NCBI RefSeq assembly: GCF_009707865.1
Contig: NZ_WMBA01000036.1
Coordinates: 1 to 64,000 of the forward strand
DNA length: 64,000 nt
Source: Amycolatopsis pithecellobii
GTDB taxonomy: Bacteria; Actinomycetota; Actinomycetes; Mycobacteriales; Pseudonocardiaceae
Reading direction: 5' to 3'
Below, piece after piece: positions 16,986 to 25,031 of this stretch. The translations under genes were made by a program, and so were the position numbers. Each line of letters begins with the position of its first letter. Within the stretch, counting starts at the first letter, position 1. The notes under the pieces were generated by a model, which saw only the letters and a program-made list of their open reading frames with translations, was not told where the DNA came from and ran no database searches.

Positions 16986-17360
16986 AGGCTGTCCGAACGC
17001 CGCATCGGCTGCGCCCCTACCTATGATATGGCCGAACGGATCGGGCACTTCGAGATTCCCGACATTGCCTACCATGCACACCCAATTAATGATCTCAGCA
17101 CACTCATGACCGACATAGTCATTCTCCACAACGAGATCGTGTCCTTCGATAAGGAAGTCGCGCAGGGTGAGACCCAAAACTACATCCTGCGGATCGCGGA
17201 TAGCGGAATTTCACTTCAGAAAGCTGTCACCTACGCCGACGACAGGCTTGAGCGAGCTTTTCAACAATGGATCGCCGAGCGTGGGAGAATCTCATATCTC
17301 TATCCGATACTCAACCTCTGGCACACCTCATGTACGCCGCCGACGCCCGGAGCGGGCTAG
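16986..17360 (+). pseudogene. C-terminal fragment of a class I terpene synthase
   Basis: The frame reads QQRLSERRIGCAPTYDMAER, then IGHFEIPDIAYHAHPINDLS, MTDIVILHNEIVSFDKEVAQ and GETQNYILRIADSG. The block NEIVSFDKE is the NSE/DTE Mg2+-binding triad (N-D/E-x-x-S-x-x-K-E) of bacterial sesquiterpene-type cyclases, and RRIGCAPTYDMAE matches the helix preceding it. The aspartate-rich DDxxD half (about 220 residues) is missing, and the C-terminal end runs into unrelated sequence. The synthase is therefore dead. An ATG at 17028 lies inside the fragment but has no convincing ribosome binding site. Confidence 0.7.
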
Positions 17361-17590
17361 ACCGGGCCCTTTCACGGGGGTTCGGACCTGGTCGTCCTCG
17401 ACTGGGCGGCCCAGGCCGGGCGTGGTCTGGACCTGATGAGACGGCTGCGCCGGGCGCACGTGCTCACGCCGGTGCGAGTCAAGGTGTCCATGAGCGGCGT
17501 GCTCGACCTCGAAGTACTCACCAAGATCACAAAAGGATCATCGGTGATCCAGAGATCGTCCACGGCCAGCATCACCTCACTGTTCAGGGC

Positions 17591-18225
17591 ACGGCCAATG
17601 CCTCTGCCGGACCTGACCAAGCTCACTGCCGGCCTGTCGAAGACGTGGGCTGGATATATCCGGGACGGGGACCGCACCTTGCGGTCGGTCAATCATCCGG
17701 AGACCACGCGCTACAACGCGGTGACGAAGGCTCACGTTGAGGCGTTTCAGGGCTGGATGATCGAAACCCGCTCAGCGTCGACGGCGTTGAAACAAGCACA
17801 AGGGGCTCCAGTAGTTCTTCAAGTGGCTGTTGGTGGATGAGCAGGACATCGATCGCTCGCCGATGGAGCGGGTGAAACAGCCCGCGACCGGAGAAGGTTC
17901 GGGGCGAAGACCGCCCGGGCGATCAGCCGCTATCTGCGGGCACGTGCGAAGCACAACGGGGCGGAGCTGGCGGACCTGTGGCCGGCCGAGTGCGGTGTGC
18001 GGAGGCTGGCACCGAATGGGATCAAGATCATGATCAGGCGGCGGGGGTAGTCCGGTGTCCGTGCGTATCGGTGGCGGCACAACTTTGCCCGCGAGTGAAA
18101 ACGGCATGGCGGCGACACGGGCGATCTGATGTTGCTGCTGGGCTGGACCTCGGACGACATGTCGCGGCACTACGGTGCCGGCGCGGCGGCCAACGGGCCA
18201 GTTCGGCGGGCAGCAAGTGTTTGAC
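17591..18225 (+). pseudogene. Tyrosine recombinase (phage integrase family) remnant
   Basis: The N-terminal SAM-like domain is readable: AGYIRDGDRTLRSVNHPETT, then VEAFQGWMIETRSASTAL and, after a frame change, FFKWLLVDEQDIDRSPMERV. A later frame gives ISRYLRARAKHNGAELADLW and RLAPNGIKIMIRRRG. A last piece has WRHNFARE and then GGDTGDLMLLLGWTSDDMSR with HYG, which is the C-terminal H-x-x-R...Y region. The middle of the catalytic domain is deleted and at least three frame changes and stops are present. A degraded integron/phage-type recombinase, not functional. Confidence 0.7.
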
Positions 18226-18354
18226 AGGGCCGCAGTACGACCTGCTGATCAGCGTGTTCGAGCTGTGCTCGCCATCTCGAATGACGGCATCGAGTACCGG
18301 TCCCTTTCGTCGACACGCTGCACCCTTGCCGAACAGTCTGGGCATCGTGCCTGT

Positions 18355-18576
18355 TCAGATGCCGGCGGTGTCCTCGGCCTCCCAGCGCAGCAGGTCGCCC
18401 GGCTGACACTGGAGCACCTCACAGAGAGCGGCGAGGGTCGCGAAGCGCACTGCCTTGGCGCGGCCGTTCTTGAGTACTGCGAGGTTGGCGGGCGTGATCC
18501 CCACGCGGTCCGCGAGCTCGCCCACGGACATCTTCCGTTTGGCCAGCATCACATCGATATCGACGGCGATCGGCAT
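18355..18576 (-). CDS. XRE-family helix-turn-helix regulator (small, Cro-like)
   Basis: A 73-residue single-domain DNA-binding protein: MLAKRKMSVGELADRVGIT, then PANLAVLKNGRAKAVRFATL and LCEVLQCQPGDLLRWE. It is the YozG-like XRE type commonly paired with a DUF2975 membrane protein, which is exactly its partner here; its ATG overlaps the stop of that gene by one base (TGATG), indicating coupling. It probably autoregulates through the dyad upstream of the operon at 19080-19117. Confidence 0.9.
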   Translation of the reverse strand: MPIAVDIDVMLAKRKMSVGELADRVGITPANLAVLKNGRAKAVRFATLAALCEVLQCQPGDLLRWEAEDTAGI

Positions 18577-19067
18577 CAGATCACCTCGTCCAATTCGGCC
18601 CGCATCTGCGTCGCTTCGACGTCGCGCGCGACGGCCTGGGCGAGCAGCATTCTCAGCACCAGCACGAGGAGTGCGACCCCCAGGATGGCGACGCCGATCC
18701 CGCCCATGATGACGGTGACGCCCGGGTCGTCCCGCTGGCCCGGCGCGTTGAGGGCCGTGACCGCGAACCACACGAGGGCAGCCACCACGATCGCGCCGAT
18801 GATGACGTTCACGTACCGGAAGGCGGCGTGGGAGAACACGGTTCCGTGTCGCACCATCGTCACCAGCCGCCATACGCAGATCCCGATGACCTGGACCGCC
18901 CCGATGCCCAGGATCGTGATCACACGTAGCGGGGTCAGCGGGAGCGACCCGTCCTCCGGGTCGCTCCCGCTGACCAACGCCCACACCATCAACGCCTGCA
19001 CGAACACGGTGCCGGCGAGCACCAACACCAGCACAACGCGCAGCGCATACATCGTCAGCTTCCCCAT
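18576..19067 (-). CDS. DUF2975 integral membrane protein
   Basis: A 163-residue protein with four predicted transmembrane segments: residues ~5-32 (ALRVVLVLVLAGTVFVQALM), ~45-67 (PLRVITILGIGAVQVIGICV), ~82-105 (YVNVIIGAIVVAALVWFAVT) and ~115-140 (GVTVIMGGIGVAILGVALLV). This is the DUF2975 topology. The family has no known biochemical function; members are co-transcribed with a small XRE regulator, as here. It starts at ATG 19067, less than 20 bases from a dyad operator. Confidence 0.88.
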   Translation of the reverse strand: MGKLTMYALRVVLVLVLAGTVFVQALMVWALVSGSDPEDGSLPLTPLRVITILGIGAVQVIGICVWRLVTMVRHGTVFSHAAFRYVNVIIGAIVVAALVWFAVTALNAPGQRDDPGVTVIMGGIGVAILGVALLVLVLRMLLAQAVARDVEATQMRAELDEVI

Positions 19068-19079
19068 GACCTACTCTCC

Positions 19080-19117
19080 TATCGAGTCACGATGAAAATC
19101 TATCGTAACTCGATAGA
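19080..19117. promoter_or_regulatory. Dyad operator upstream of the DUF2975-XRE operon
   Basis: TATCGAGTCACGAT (19080-19093) is a near-perfect (13/14) inverted copy of ATCGTAACTCGATA (19102-19115). The right part also forms a short perfect palindrome, TCTATCG-TAACT-CGATAGA (19099-19117). It lies 13 bases ahead of the DUF2975 start, overlapping the likely promoter, and is a good candidate for autorepression by the XRE protein. It is AT-rich against the background. Confidence 0.6.
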
Positions 19118-19338
19118 CTGAGCAAGGGTGATGACGGAGAATGCGCGGCGGCCGGGTAACCAGGGCTTGATCACCTGCACTGCGTCATCGCGCACCGCTT
19201 CAGGTCGCCCGATCACCGGACGGGCGCGGCCACTTCGAGGGCCTGGTAACCAGACACCGGATCCCGCCGCCGTCAGCTCCCGGTACAGTCCAGCCGGACC
19301 AGCCTCATATCTCACTGCAACCGGGGCCTTCCCAGTGC

Positions 19339-19440
19339 TCAATCCCGGACCACGCCCCAGGCCTGGGTCTCCGTCGCCAAGCGGGCGATCAGCATTCCGA
19401 TCTCGTCACTGATCGGCGGTCCGCGTCCTTGGATGCCGCG
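19339..19440 (-). mobile_element. Short transposase remnant (integrase-core type)
   Basis: On the minus strand the frame reads RGIQGRGPPISDEIGMLIAR and then LATETQAWGVVRD before a stop. The string PPISDEI..LI.RLA.E...WG matches the conserved spacer ahead of the catalytic core of DDE integrase-type transposases, whose full form continues YRRIQGELLKLGH. Only about 30 residues survive. No terminal repeats are recognised. Confidence 0.45.
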
Positions 19441-19536
19441 CGGCGCGGAAGTTGTTGCGGGATCTCGGCCACCGCCGGCAATAAGAACTCGGAGAATGCC
19501 CGGCTGTGCTGCCGTTGCGGATGGTTGTCCGAGATC
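19441..19536. other. Short non-coding stretch before the dehydratase promoter
   Basis: With the rest of 19118-19338, this is sequence without a supported gene between the DUF2975 operator and the dehydratase promoter element. Small open frames on both strands lack ribosome binding sites and family similarity, apart from the transposase scrap at 19339-19440. Confidence 0.35.
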
Positions 19537-19546
19537 ATATGTCGCG

Positions 19547-19604
19547 CCTATGACCTAGTAGGAACCAGGTACTGGACCCAGGGCGCGCGATTGGCGGTAA
19601 ATAG
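19547..19604 (+). promoter_or_regulatory. Composite regulatory element A: CCTAT-N6-GTAGG-N10-TGGACCC plus -10-like box
   Basis: CCTATGACCTAGTAGG (19547-19562) has inverted CCTA/TAGG ends. Exactly 10 bases on is TGGACCC (19573-19579), which resembles a -35 box, and 19 bases after TGGACC comes TAAATA as a possible -10. TCATATG lies just upstream (19536-19542). The same arrangement is found at 26118 and 29746. The layout, a dyad directly upstream of -35, is that expected for a LysR-type activator site. The dehydratase gene starts ~120 bases downstream. Confidence 0.6.
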
Positions 19605-19679
19605 GTCCACATGACAAGTCCAGGGTGGTCTCCGAGCCAGCTGCACTGAAAGAGGACAAGGAGAATATGGTTCCCGCAC

Positions 19680-20648
19680 GTGGTGATTCGCATGATTGAT
19701 GTCGATGAGATTGCTGCCATCTCCGCGCGCATCTCGGAGTACGTGATCCGTACACCTACGGTCACCAGCGCGGGCCTGTCCACCCTGTTCGGCGTGCCGA
19801 CGGTGCTGAAGCTTGAGTCGCTACAACGAACTGGTTCGTTCAAGGCGCGCGGTGTCGCCGCCAAGCTGTCCATCCTCAGCCCTGTCGAGCGCGCGCGTGG
19901 TGTTGTCGCGGTCAGCGGCGGGAATCACGCGATCGCGGTCTCCGTGATGGCCCGGCAGCTGGGCATCAACGCGACGGTGGTGATGCCCCTGTCCGCGCCC
20001 GCCCGAGCGATCGCGATCGCAAAAGCGGCCGGCGCGGAGCTACATGTGGCGGGGGACGTCGCGGAGGCATTCGCGTTGATGAACGAACTCGAGCGTGGCG
20101 GGCTCACCGTCATTCACCCGTTCGCCGATCCGGTTGTGCTCGCCGGTCAGGGCACGGCCGGACTCGAGATGGCGGATGCTGCGCCTCAGTTGACCGATGT
20201 ACTCGTCAGCATCGGAGGTGGTGCGTTGATTTCCGGTGTCGCCGTCGCGGTACGCGGTGTGTTGCCGGGCGTTCGGGTCTGGGGCGTCGAACTCGAAGGT
20301 GCCGACGGCATGACCCGGGCGCTGAACGCGGGCGGACCCGTGACATTCACGCCGACTTCGTCGATCTCGACCTTGAGTCCTCCCATGGTGTCGCAGATTG
20401 CTTACGACCACGTGTCGTCGCTGGTCGAAGACATTCTCGTGTTCACCGACGACCAAGCAATATCGGGCACGCTGGATCTCGCCGAACACGGAAAGGTCTG
20501 GGCGGAGCCTGCTGCCGGTTGCCTGGTACCGGCCGCTCACGAGATTGCCGCACGAGTAGGGCAGGAGTGCCGCCTCGGGCTGCTGATCTGTGGCGGAAAC
20601 GTCGATGTGTCCGATTTCGCCTCGTGGGCGGCCAGGGCCGGCGATTGA
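19680..20648 (+). CDS. Serine/threonine dehydratase-like PLP enzyme
   Basis: A 322-residue fold-type II PLP enzyme. The PLP lysine is in GSFKARG (about residue 55), followed by the SGGNHAIAVS asparagine loop. The glycine-rich phosphate loop SIGGGALISG is near residue 180, and the C-terminal block is GLLICGGNVD. There is no ACT domain, so it is the catabolic or racemase-like form. Such enzymes deaminate L-Ser/L-Thr or hydroxy-aspartates through an enamine. Starts at GTG 19680 or ATG 19692 are possible. A good AAGGAG sits further upstream, ahead of a 10-codon frame (ATG 19667-stop 19699) that overlaps the start, possibly a coupled leader. The shared upstream element ties it to the ABC importer and the ComA/RidA operon; RidA would hydrolyse the enamine/imine formed here. 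Confidence 0.88.
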   Translation: MVIRMIDVDEIAAISARISEYVIRTPTVTSAGLSTLFGVPTVLKLESLQRTGSFKARGVAAKLSILSPVERARGVVAVSGGNHAIAVSVMARQLGINATVVMPLSAPARAIAIAKAAGAELHVAGDVAEAFALMNELERGGLTVIHPFADPVVLAGQGTAGLEMADAAPQLTDVLVSIGGGALISGVAVAVRGVLPGVRVWGVELEGADGMTRALNAGGPVTFTPTSSISTLSPPMVSQIAYDHVSSLVEDILVFTDDQAISGTLDLAEHGKVWAEPAAGCLVPAAHEIAARVGQECRLGLLICGGNVDVSDFASWAARAGD

Positions 20649-20664
20649 ACCCCGCGCTCCCGGT

Positions 20665-21228
20665 TCAGTCGTCGCCGGAGAGCGAAGCGGTGATCTGCGT
20701 AAGTACCCGCTGCAGGAGGCGTTGGAGAGTTAGTTGCTCTTCGCTGGTCAAGGTTGTGAAGATTTCGGAGTCGAGCTCGTTCTGCTCGACAAATGCCTTT
20801 TCGAAGGCTGTCTTACCTTCGGGTGTCAGACGGACAGCGATAAGGCGCTTGTCCTGGGTCGAGGTTCGTTGCCGGTCAACAAGGCCCTTCGATTCGAGGG
20901 TCGCCAGCACCGACGAGGTGGTCTGACGGCTCACTCCGGAGATTCGGGCGACATCCCGTGCTTCGACCTCGCCGAACATCCAGATGATGTACATGATGCG
21001 AAAACCGCTCCAGCTCCACCCCGCGGGCCGGTGCACCCTTGCCTCGGCCTCCTGCACATGGGCGAGCGCCGATCTCGTCAGTAAAATCCCCAGGCTCGCG
21101 GCAACCTCGTGCAGACCTGCTATCCGCCGGCGCGTGACCTGCATGGAGACCTCGGGGAAGGCTGCGCCGCCAAGCGTGGACGCGGAGATGACTTCTGAAT
21201 CCGCTTGGCGATCGGACTTTCTTGGCAA
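20665..21228 (-). CDS. MarR-family transcriptional regulator
   Basis: A 187-residue regulator. The winged helix is VEARDVARISGVSRQTTSSV, then LATLESKGLVDRQRTSTQDK and RLIAVRLTPEGK with the DxR wing signature. The protein is longer than a minimal MarR because of an N-terminal ~45-residue stretch. A TTG start at 21228 is chosen as GGAGG lies seven bases upstream and no better ATG/GTG is present. It ends 17 bases from the convergent dehydratase gene and is downstream of the ketopantoate-reductase-like gene on the same strand. It may act on the inverted repeat at 22308-22341. MarR proteins of aromatic catabolism sense phenolic acids or their CoA esters. Confidence 0.88.
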   Translation of the reverse strand: MPRKSDRQADSEVISASTLGGAAFPEVSMQVTRRRIAGLHEVAASLGILLTRSALAHVQEAEARVHRPAGWSWSGFRIMYIIWMFGEVEARDVARISGVSRQTTSSVLATLESKGLVDRQRTSTQDKRLIAVRLTPEGKTAFEKAFVEQNELDSEIFTTLTSEEQLTLQRLLQRVLTQITASLSGDD

Positions 21229-21259
21229 CGGTCATCCTCCTGAGGCGATTCACTAACAC

Positions 21260-22237
21260 TTACGGATAGAGGTGCCGAACGCGAGCGTGCAACCGTGCCA
21301 GCCCGAGCAAGGCATCGATATTCGGCGCCGGCACCGCCAGTGCGTCGGCGAGTTCACTGACGACCGTCACCAAGGCGTCGAGTTCCACACCGCGGCCGGC
21401 GTCGACGTCCTGCAGCATGGAAGTGCGGACCGCGCCCAGAGCACGTGTCACTTCATGACGTTTCTCGGGATCATCGGTGATGGTCAGTCCGATTCGGGCG
21501 CCGACCTGAGCGGCCTCGCGCATGCACCGAGTGGCGAACTGGCGCACCAGAGTGTCGTCGAGGATCCGGTCCAGGGTCGCCCCGGTGATGGCCGAAAGTG
21601 GGTTCATGGTCATGTTGCCCCACAGCTTGTACCAGATGTCGCGTTGAATGCGGTCCGACACCTCGACGTCGAACGACCCCCGGCGGAGCAGTTCGGCGAC
21701 CTGCTCAGCGCGGCCATCGGGCGGCCCCGCCGGGGCGCCGATAATGACCCGCCGCCCAGCGCCGTGCCGGACGGTTCCCGGTTCGGGAGAGGAGGCGCTC
21801 AAGTGGACCACTGAGCCGATCACCTGGCTTGCGGGCATGCTCCGGTCGAGAACACCGGTGGGGTCGAGCGACGGCAACCGAAGTCCGGGCGGAGCGTCTG
21901 CCAGACCGTTGAAGAACCACCATGGCACGCCGTTCATCGCCGACAGGATGACCGTGTCGCCGGTCAGCAGCGGAGCGATGCCCTCGGCGACCGACTCGAT
22001 GGCGGTCGTCTTGACCGCCACGATGACCACGTCTTGACGGCCGAGAGCGGCCGGGTCGTCACTCGCCGCTATGTCGATGCGCCGGCGTGCCTCGCCCTCG
22101 ATCAACACCAGGCCCCGCTCCCGCAAGCTCGCAAGGGTCGCCCCGCGAGCGACGCCGGAAACGGACACGCCACCTCTCGCCAGCCGGGCGGCGAACAGCC
22201 CGCCAATCGCACCCACGCCGTACACGCAGACCTTCAT
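21260..22237 (-). CDS. 2-dehydropantoate 2-reductase family protein (ApbA/PanE-like)
   Basis: A 325-residue NADP-dependent oxidoreductase: GVGAIGGLFAARLARGG Rossmann loop at residues ~7-23, VIVAVKTTAIESV (catalytic Lys in AVKT), ILSAMNGV, and the C-terminal helical domain with KLWGNMTMNPLSAITGA (Lys/Asn substrate contacts) and LGAVRTSMLQDVDAGRGVEL. The WKLxxNxxxNxLxAL-type motif and SMxQDxxxGRxxE are diagnostic for the family. Homologues in catabolic clusters often reduce other 2-oxo acids, so a pantothenate role is not implied. Divergent from the meta-cleavage hydrolase across a regulatory dyad; MarR follows 31 bases downstream. Confidence 0.88.
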   Translation of the reverse strand: MKVCVYGVGAIGGLFAARLARGGVSVSGVARGATLASLRERGLVLIEGEARRRIDIAASDDPAALGRQDVVIVAVKTTAIESVAEGIAPLLTGDTVILSAMNGVPWWFFNGLADAPPGLRLPSLDPTGVLDRSMPASQVIGSVVHLSASSPEPGTVRHGAGRRVIIGAPAGPPDGRAEQVAELLRRGSFDVEVSDRIQRDIWYKLWGNMTMNPLSAITGATLDRILDDTLVRQFATRCMREAAQVGARIGLTITDDPEKRHEVTRALGAVRTSMLQDVDAGRGVELDALVTVVSELADALAVPAPNIDALLGLARLHARVRHLYP

Positions 22238-22307
22238 GCCAGCTCTCCCGCCTCGATGGGCAGTATCCCGGTTCGTCGACTTCCGTCGAGCATAGCCAAT
22301 GATGCAG

Positions 22308-22341
22308 ATATCTGACAGTCATACCTTTGTCTGTCAGCTAT
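22308..22341. promoter_or_regulatory. Inverted repeat between divergent ketopantoate-reductase-like and mhp-type genes
   Basis: ATATCTGACAG (22308-22318) and CTGTCAGCTAT (22331-22341) are reverse complements at 10 of 11 positions, with a 12-base spacer. The region is AT-rich and lies 65 bases ahead of the hydrolase start (22406) and about 71 bases upstream of the divergent start at 22237. It is the best operator candidate for control of the hydrolase-hydroxylase-dioxygenase operon, plausibly by the MarR protein encoded at 20665-21228. Confidence 0.55.
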
Positions 22342-22405
22342 TTGACAACTTTGCGGCGGTGCTTCTTAATGGGTTGACGTTGACGGTCGAGGGAAGGCGA
22401 GTCCG

Positions 22406-23278
22406 ATGCCCGAAGTCCCACGGTTCACCAGTGTCTGGTCGGACCTCAATCAGGTCGAGTTCGACCAGGGATTCCTTCAGGCAGGTCCATTCCGGACGCG
22501 GTATCTGCACTCCGGTGACGCCTCGAAGCCGTTGCTTCTGCTGATGCACGGCACGACCGGGCACGCCGAGGCTTATGTCCGCAACCTGAAGTCTCACGGC
22601 GAGCACTTCGACACATATGCGATCGACTTCATCGGGCACGGCTACTCGTCGAAGCCCGAGCACCCGCTCGAGATCAGGCATTACATCGAACAGGTCCGTG
22701 CCGTCTTGGACACCCTGGGCGCCGAAAAGGCCTACCTCGCCGGCGAGTCGCTGGGCGGCTGGGTGGCCGCCAAGTTCGCCCAGGTCCACCCGGAGCGGGT
22801 GGAGAAGATCGGGCTCAACACTCCTGGCGGCACGATGGCCAACCCGAAGGTCATGGAACGCCTACTGACGCTGTCGGCCGAAGCGGCGGAGGACCCCAGC
22901 TGGGAACGTGTGCGCGCGCGGCTCGAGTGGCTGATGGCCGACCCTGCCACCGTCACGGACGATCTGATCAAGACGCGTCAGATGATCTTCCAGCAGCCCG
23001 ACTGGAAGATGGCTTGCCGGATGAACATGGCGCTGCAGGACCTCGAGACGCGCAAGCGGAACATGTTCACCGACGAGGACCTGCGGTCGATCGAGACCGA
23101 GGCACTGGTCATCTGGACGACGAAGGACCCCTCCGGACCGGTGGACGAAGGTCGCCGCATGGCGGACCTGCTGGCCAACGGCCGGCTCGCTGTCATCGAG
23201 AATGCCGGACACTGGCCGCAGTACGAGCAGGCCGACGAATTCAACCGCATCCATCTCGACTTTCTCCTCGGCCGTTGA
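22406..23278 (+). CDS. Alpha/beta hydrolase, meta-cleavage product hydrolase (MhpC/BphD-like)
   Basis: A 290-residue alpha/beta hydrolase with oxyanion region LMHGTTGHAEAY, nucleophile elbow AGESLGGWVAAKFA, acid in WTTKDPSGPVD and catalytic His in ENAGHWPQYEQADEFN. Enzymes of this shape cleave the vinylogous 1,5-diketone made by extradiol dioxygenases. The next two genes encode a phenolic hydroxylase and a class III extradiol dioxygenase, so the three form a mhp-like set, acting in the order hydroxylase, dioxygenase, hydrolase. It is the first gene of the rightward operon; only 7 bases separate it from the hydroxylase gene. Confidence 0.88.
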   Translation: MPEVPRFTSVWSDLNQVEFDQGFLQAGPFRTRYLHSGDASKPLLLLMHGTTGHAEAYVRNLKSHGEHFDTYAIDFIGHGYSSKPEHPLEIRHYIEQVRAVLDTLGAEKAYLAGESLGGWVAAKFAQVHPERVEKIGLNTPGGTMANPKVMERLLTLSAEAAEDPSWERVRARLEWLMADPATVTDDLIKTRQMIFQQPDWKMACRMNMALQDLETRKRNMFTDEDLRSIETEALVIWTTKDPSGPVDEGRRMADLLANGRLAVIENAGHWPQYEQADEFNRIHLDFLLGR

Positions 23279-23285
23279 CGCCGTC

Positions 23286-25031
23286 ATGAACAGGAGAACC
23301 AGCGACGTCGATACCGAGGTCCTGATCGTCGGGGCCGGCCCGGTGGGCCTGACACTGGGCAACCTGCTCGGACTGCGGGGGCAGAAGGTCACCATCATCG
23401 AGAGCCGGTCGGCTCTCATCGACTATCCGCGAGGAGTGGGGCTGGACGATGAGTCCTTCCGCACCATCCAGACGATGGGCCTGGCCGAGCAGATCTCGCA
23501 ACACACTGTGCCGCAACACATCATGCGGCTCGTCAACGGCAGGGGACAGGTGCTGGTCACCAACAACCCGACGACCGACGAGTTCGGCTGGCCCCGCAAA
23601 CATGGATTCGTCCAGCCGCTCGTCGACCGTGAACTGCTCGCCGGACTGGGGCGGTTCGACACCGTCGACGTGCGCTTCGGGCACGAACTGGTCGACCTGC
23701 ATCCAGCCGGAAACCGCGTGCGTGCGGTGGTCAGTTCCGCGGCCGAGGGCGAGTCGGCCGCCGTGGAGATCACAGCCCGCTATGTCGTCGGATGCGAGGG
23801 TGGCCGCTCACGCACCCGGGAGCTGATGGGCGTGGAGTTCGAGGGCAAGTCGCCCCCGACCCGCTGGCTCGTGGTCGATGTGGCCAATGACCCGCTCGGC
23901 ACGCCGAACGCCTGGCTGGGCGCCGACCCGCGACGCCCTTACGTCTCGATCGGCTTGCCGCACGGCATCCGCCGCTGGGAGTTCATGCTCTTCGACGACG
24001 AATCCGACGACCTGCTCGACGGCCCCGAGTTCATGGCCGGCTTGCTCCGCCCGCACGTGCCCGACCCGAACGATCTGTCGATCATCGGCCGGCGCGTCTA
24101 CACCCACCACGGCCGACTCGCGACCAGTTTCCGCGCGGGGCGCTTGCTCCTGGCCGGCGATGCCGCTCACCTGATGCCGGTCTGGCTGGGCCAGGGGTGG
24201 AATTCCGGTATCCGGGACGCCACCAATCTGGCTTGGAAGCTCACCTCGGTGCTCCGTGGGTTCAGCCGGGACGAACTCCTCGACACCTATGATCAGGAGC
24301 GCCGTGCGCACGCGTCGGCGATGATCGAACTCAACATGACCGCCGGTTCGATCATGACGCTGGGACCGATGGGCGCGGCCATCCGCGACATCATCGCTCG
24401 CGGAATCAACGTGCTTCCCACGGTCAAGAGTTATTTCACCGACATGCGGTTCAAGCCGATGCCCCGGTACGCCCAAGGCGTCGTCGTCGACGAGAACAGC
24501 GGCGAGCCCGGCCGTTCGGCAGCCGCGCTCGTCCGCAAACTCGTGCAGGTCACCAACGCCCCGCACCGGAAGTCCGCGGTCGGCACGCAGTTCATTCAGC
24601 CGCGTGTGCAGACCGCGCGAGGCGAGACACCACTGGATGACGTCATCGGGAATTGGTGGGCGATCGCCGCATGGGCCCAGGATCCTTCCGCCCTGCTGTC
24701 CGCCGCGGATCTCGAACACGTCAAGGTGCTGGGCGCGCGCCTCGTCTGTATGGTGCCCGGACCCCAGCGAGCCTGGGCCGAACGCGAATACGCCGGCTCG
24801 CCGGTGACGGTTTTGGGGGATCACACGGGCCGGCTCAAGACGTGGTTCGACGATCGTGCGGCCGGGGTCCTGTTCCTGCGACCGGACCGATTCATCGCGG
24901 CAGCGTGTCTCGCCCAGGAGACGAGCAAGACGTTCGCAGCCGTACTCAGGGCAATGTCTTACGACGCGTACGGCACGAGTGCCGAGCCTTCCGACAACAC
25001 GTATGGAGAGCCGAAATGGGCGTCGCCCTAG
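23286..25031 (+). CDS. mhpA: FAD-dependent 3-(3-hydroxyphenyl)propionate-hydroxylase-like monooxygenase
   Basis: A 581-residue flavoprotein monooxygenase. FAD motifs are VGAGPVGLTLGNLLGLRG with IIESR (residues ~13-40), the DG-like VGCEGGRSRTRELM, and LLLAGDAAHLMPVWLGQGWN. The latter, with its PVW and GWNSGIRDATNLAWKL continuation, is characteristic of MhpA and related phenol hydroxylases with a C-terminal thioredoxin-like domain (here ~430-581). It should hydroxylate a meta-hydroxyphenyl alkanoate to the catechol using NADH. It starts at ATG 23286, and its end overlaps the dioxygenase start by 16 bases. Substrate is inferred from family and neighbours; a longer or shorter side chain is possible. 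Confidence 0.85.
   Translation: MNRRTSDVDTEVLIVGAGPVGLTLGNLLGLRGQKVTIIESRSALIDYPRGVGLDDESFRTIQTMGLAEQISQHTVPQHIMRLVNGRGQVLVTNNPTTDEFGWPRKHGFVQPLVDRELLAGLGRFDTVDVRFGHELVDLHPAGNRVRAVVSSAAEGESAAVEITARYVVGCEGGRSRTRELMGVEFEGKSPPTRWLVVDVANDPLGTPNAWLGADPRRPYVSIGLPHGIRRWEFMLFDDESDDLLDGPEFMAGLLRPHVPDPNDLSIIGRRVYTHHGRLATSFRAGRLLLAGDAAHLMPVWLGQGWNSGIRDATNLAWKLTSVLRGFSRDELLDTYDQERRAHASAMIELNMTAGSIMTLGPMGAAIRDIIARGINVLPTVKSYFTDMRFKPMPRYAQGVVVDENSGEPGRSAAALVRKLVQVTNAPHRKSAVGTQFIQPRVQTARGETPLDDVIGNWWAIAAWAQDPSALLSAADLEHVKVLGARLVCMVPGPQRAWAEREYAGSPVTVLGDHTGRLKTWFDDRAAGVLFLRPDRFIAAACLAQETSKTFAAVLRAMSYDAYGTSAEPSDNTYGEPKWASP

Noticed and set aside
17372-17590. Possible coding sequence between the terpene synthase and recombinase remnants
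   Set aside because: Frames are open on both strands, but no motif or ribosome binding site could be found.
24653-25015. An extended start for the class III dioxygenase (frame open from 24653)
   Set aside because: ATG 25016 has a GGAG site and the LigB-fold N-terminus (LACLSHTPL) begins there; the extension only overlaps mhpA coding sequence.
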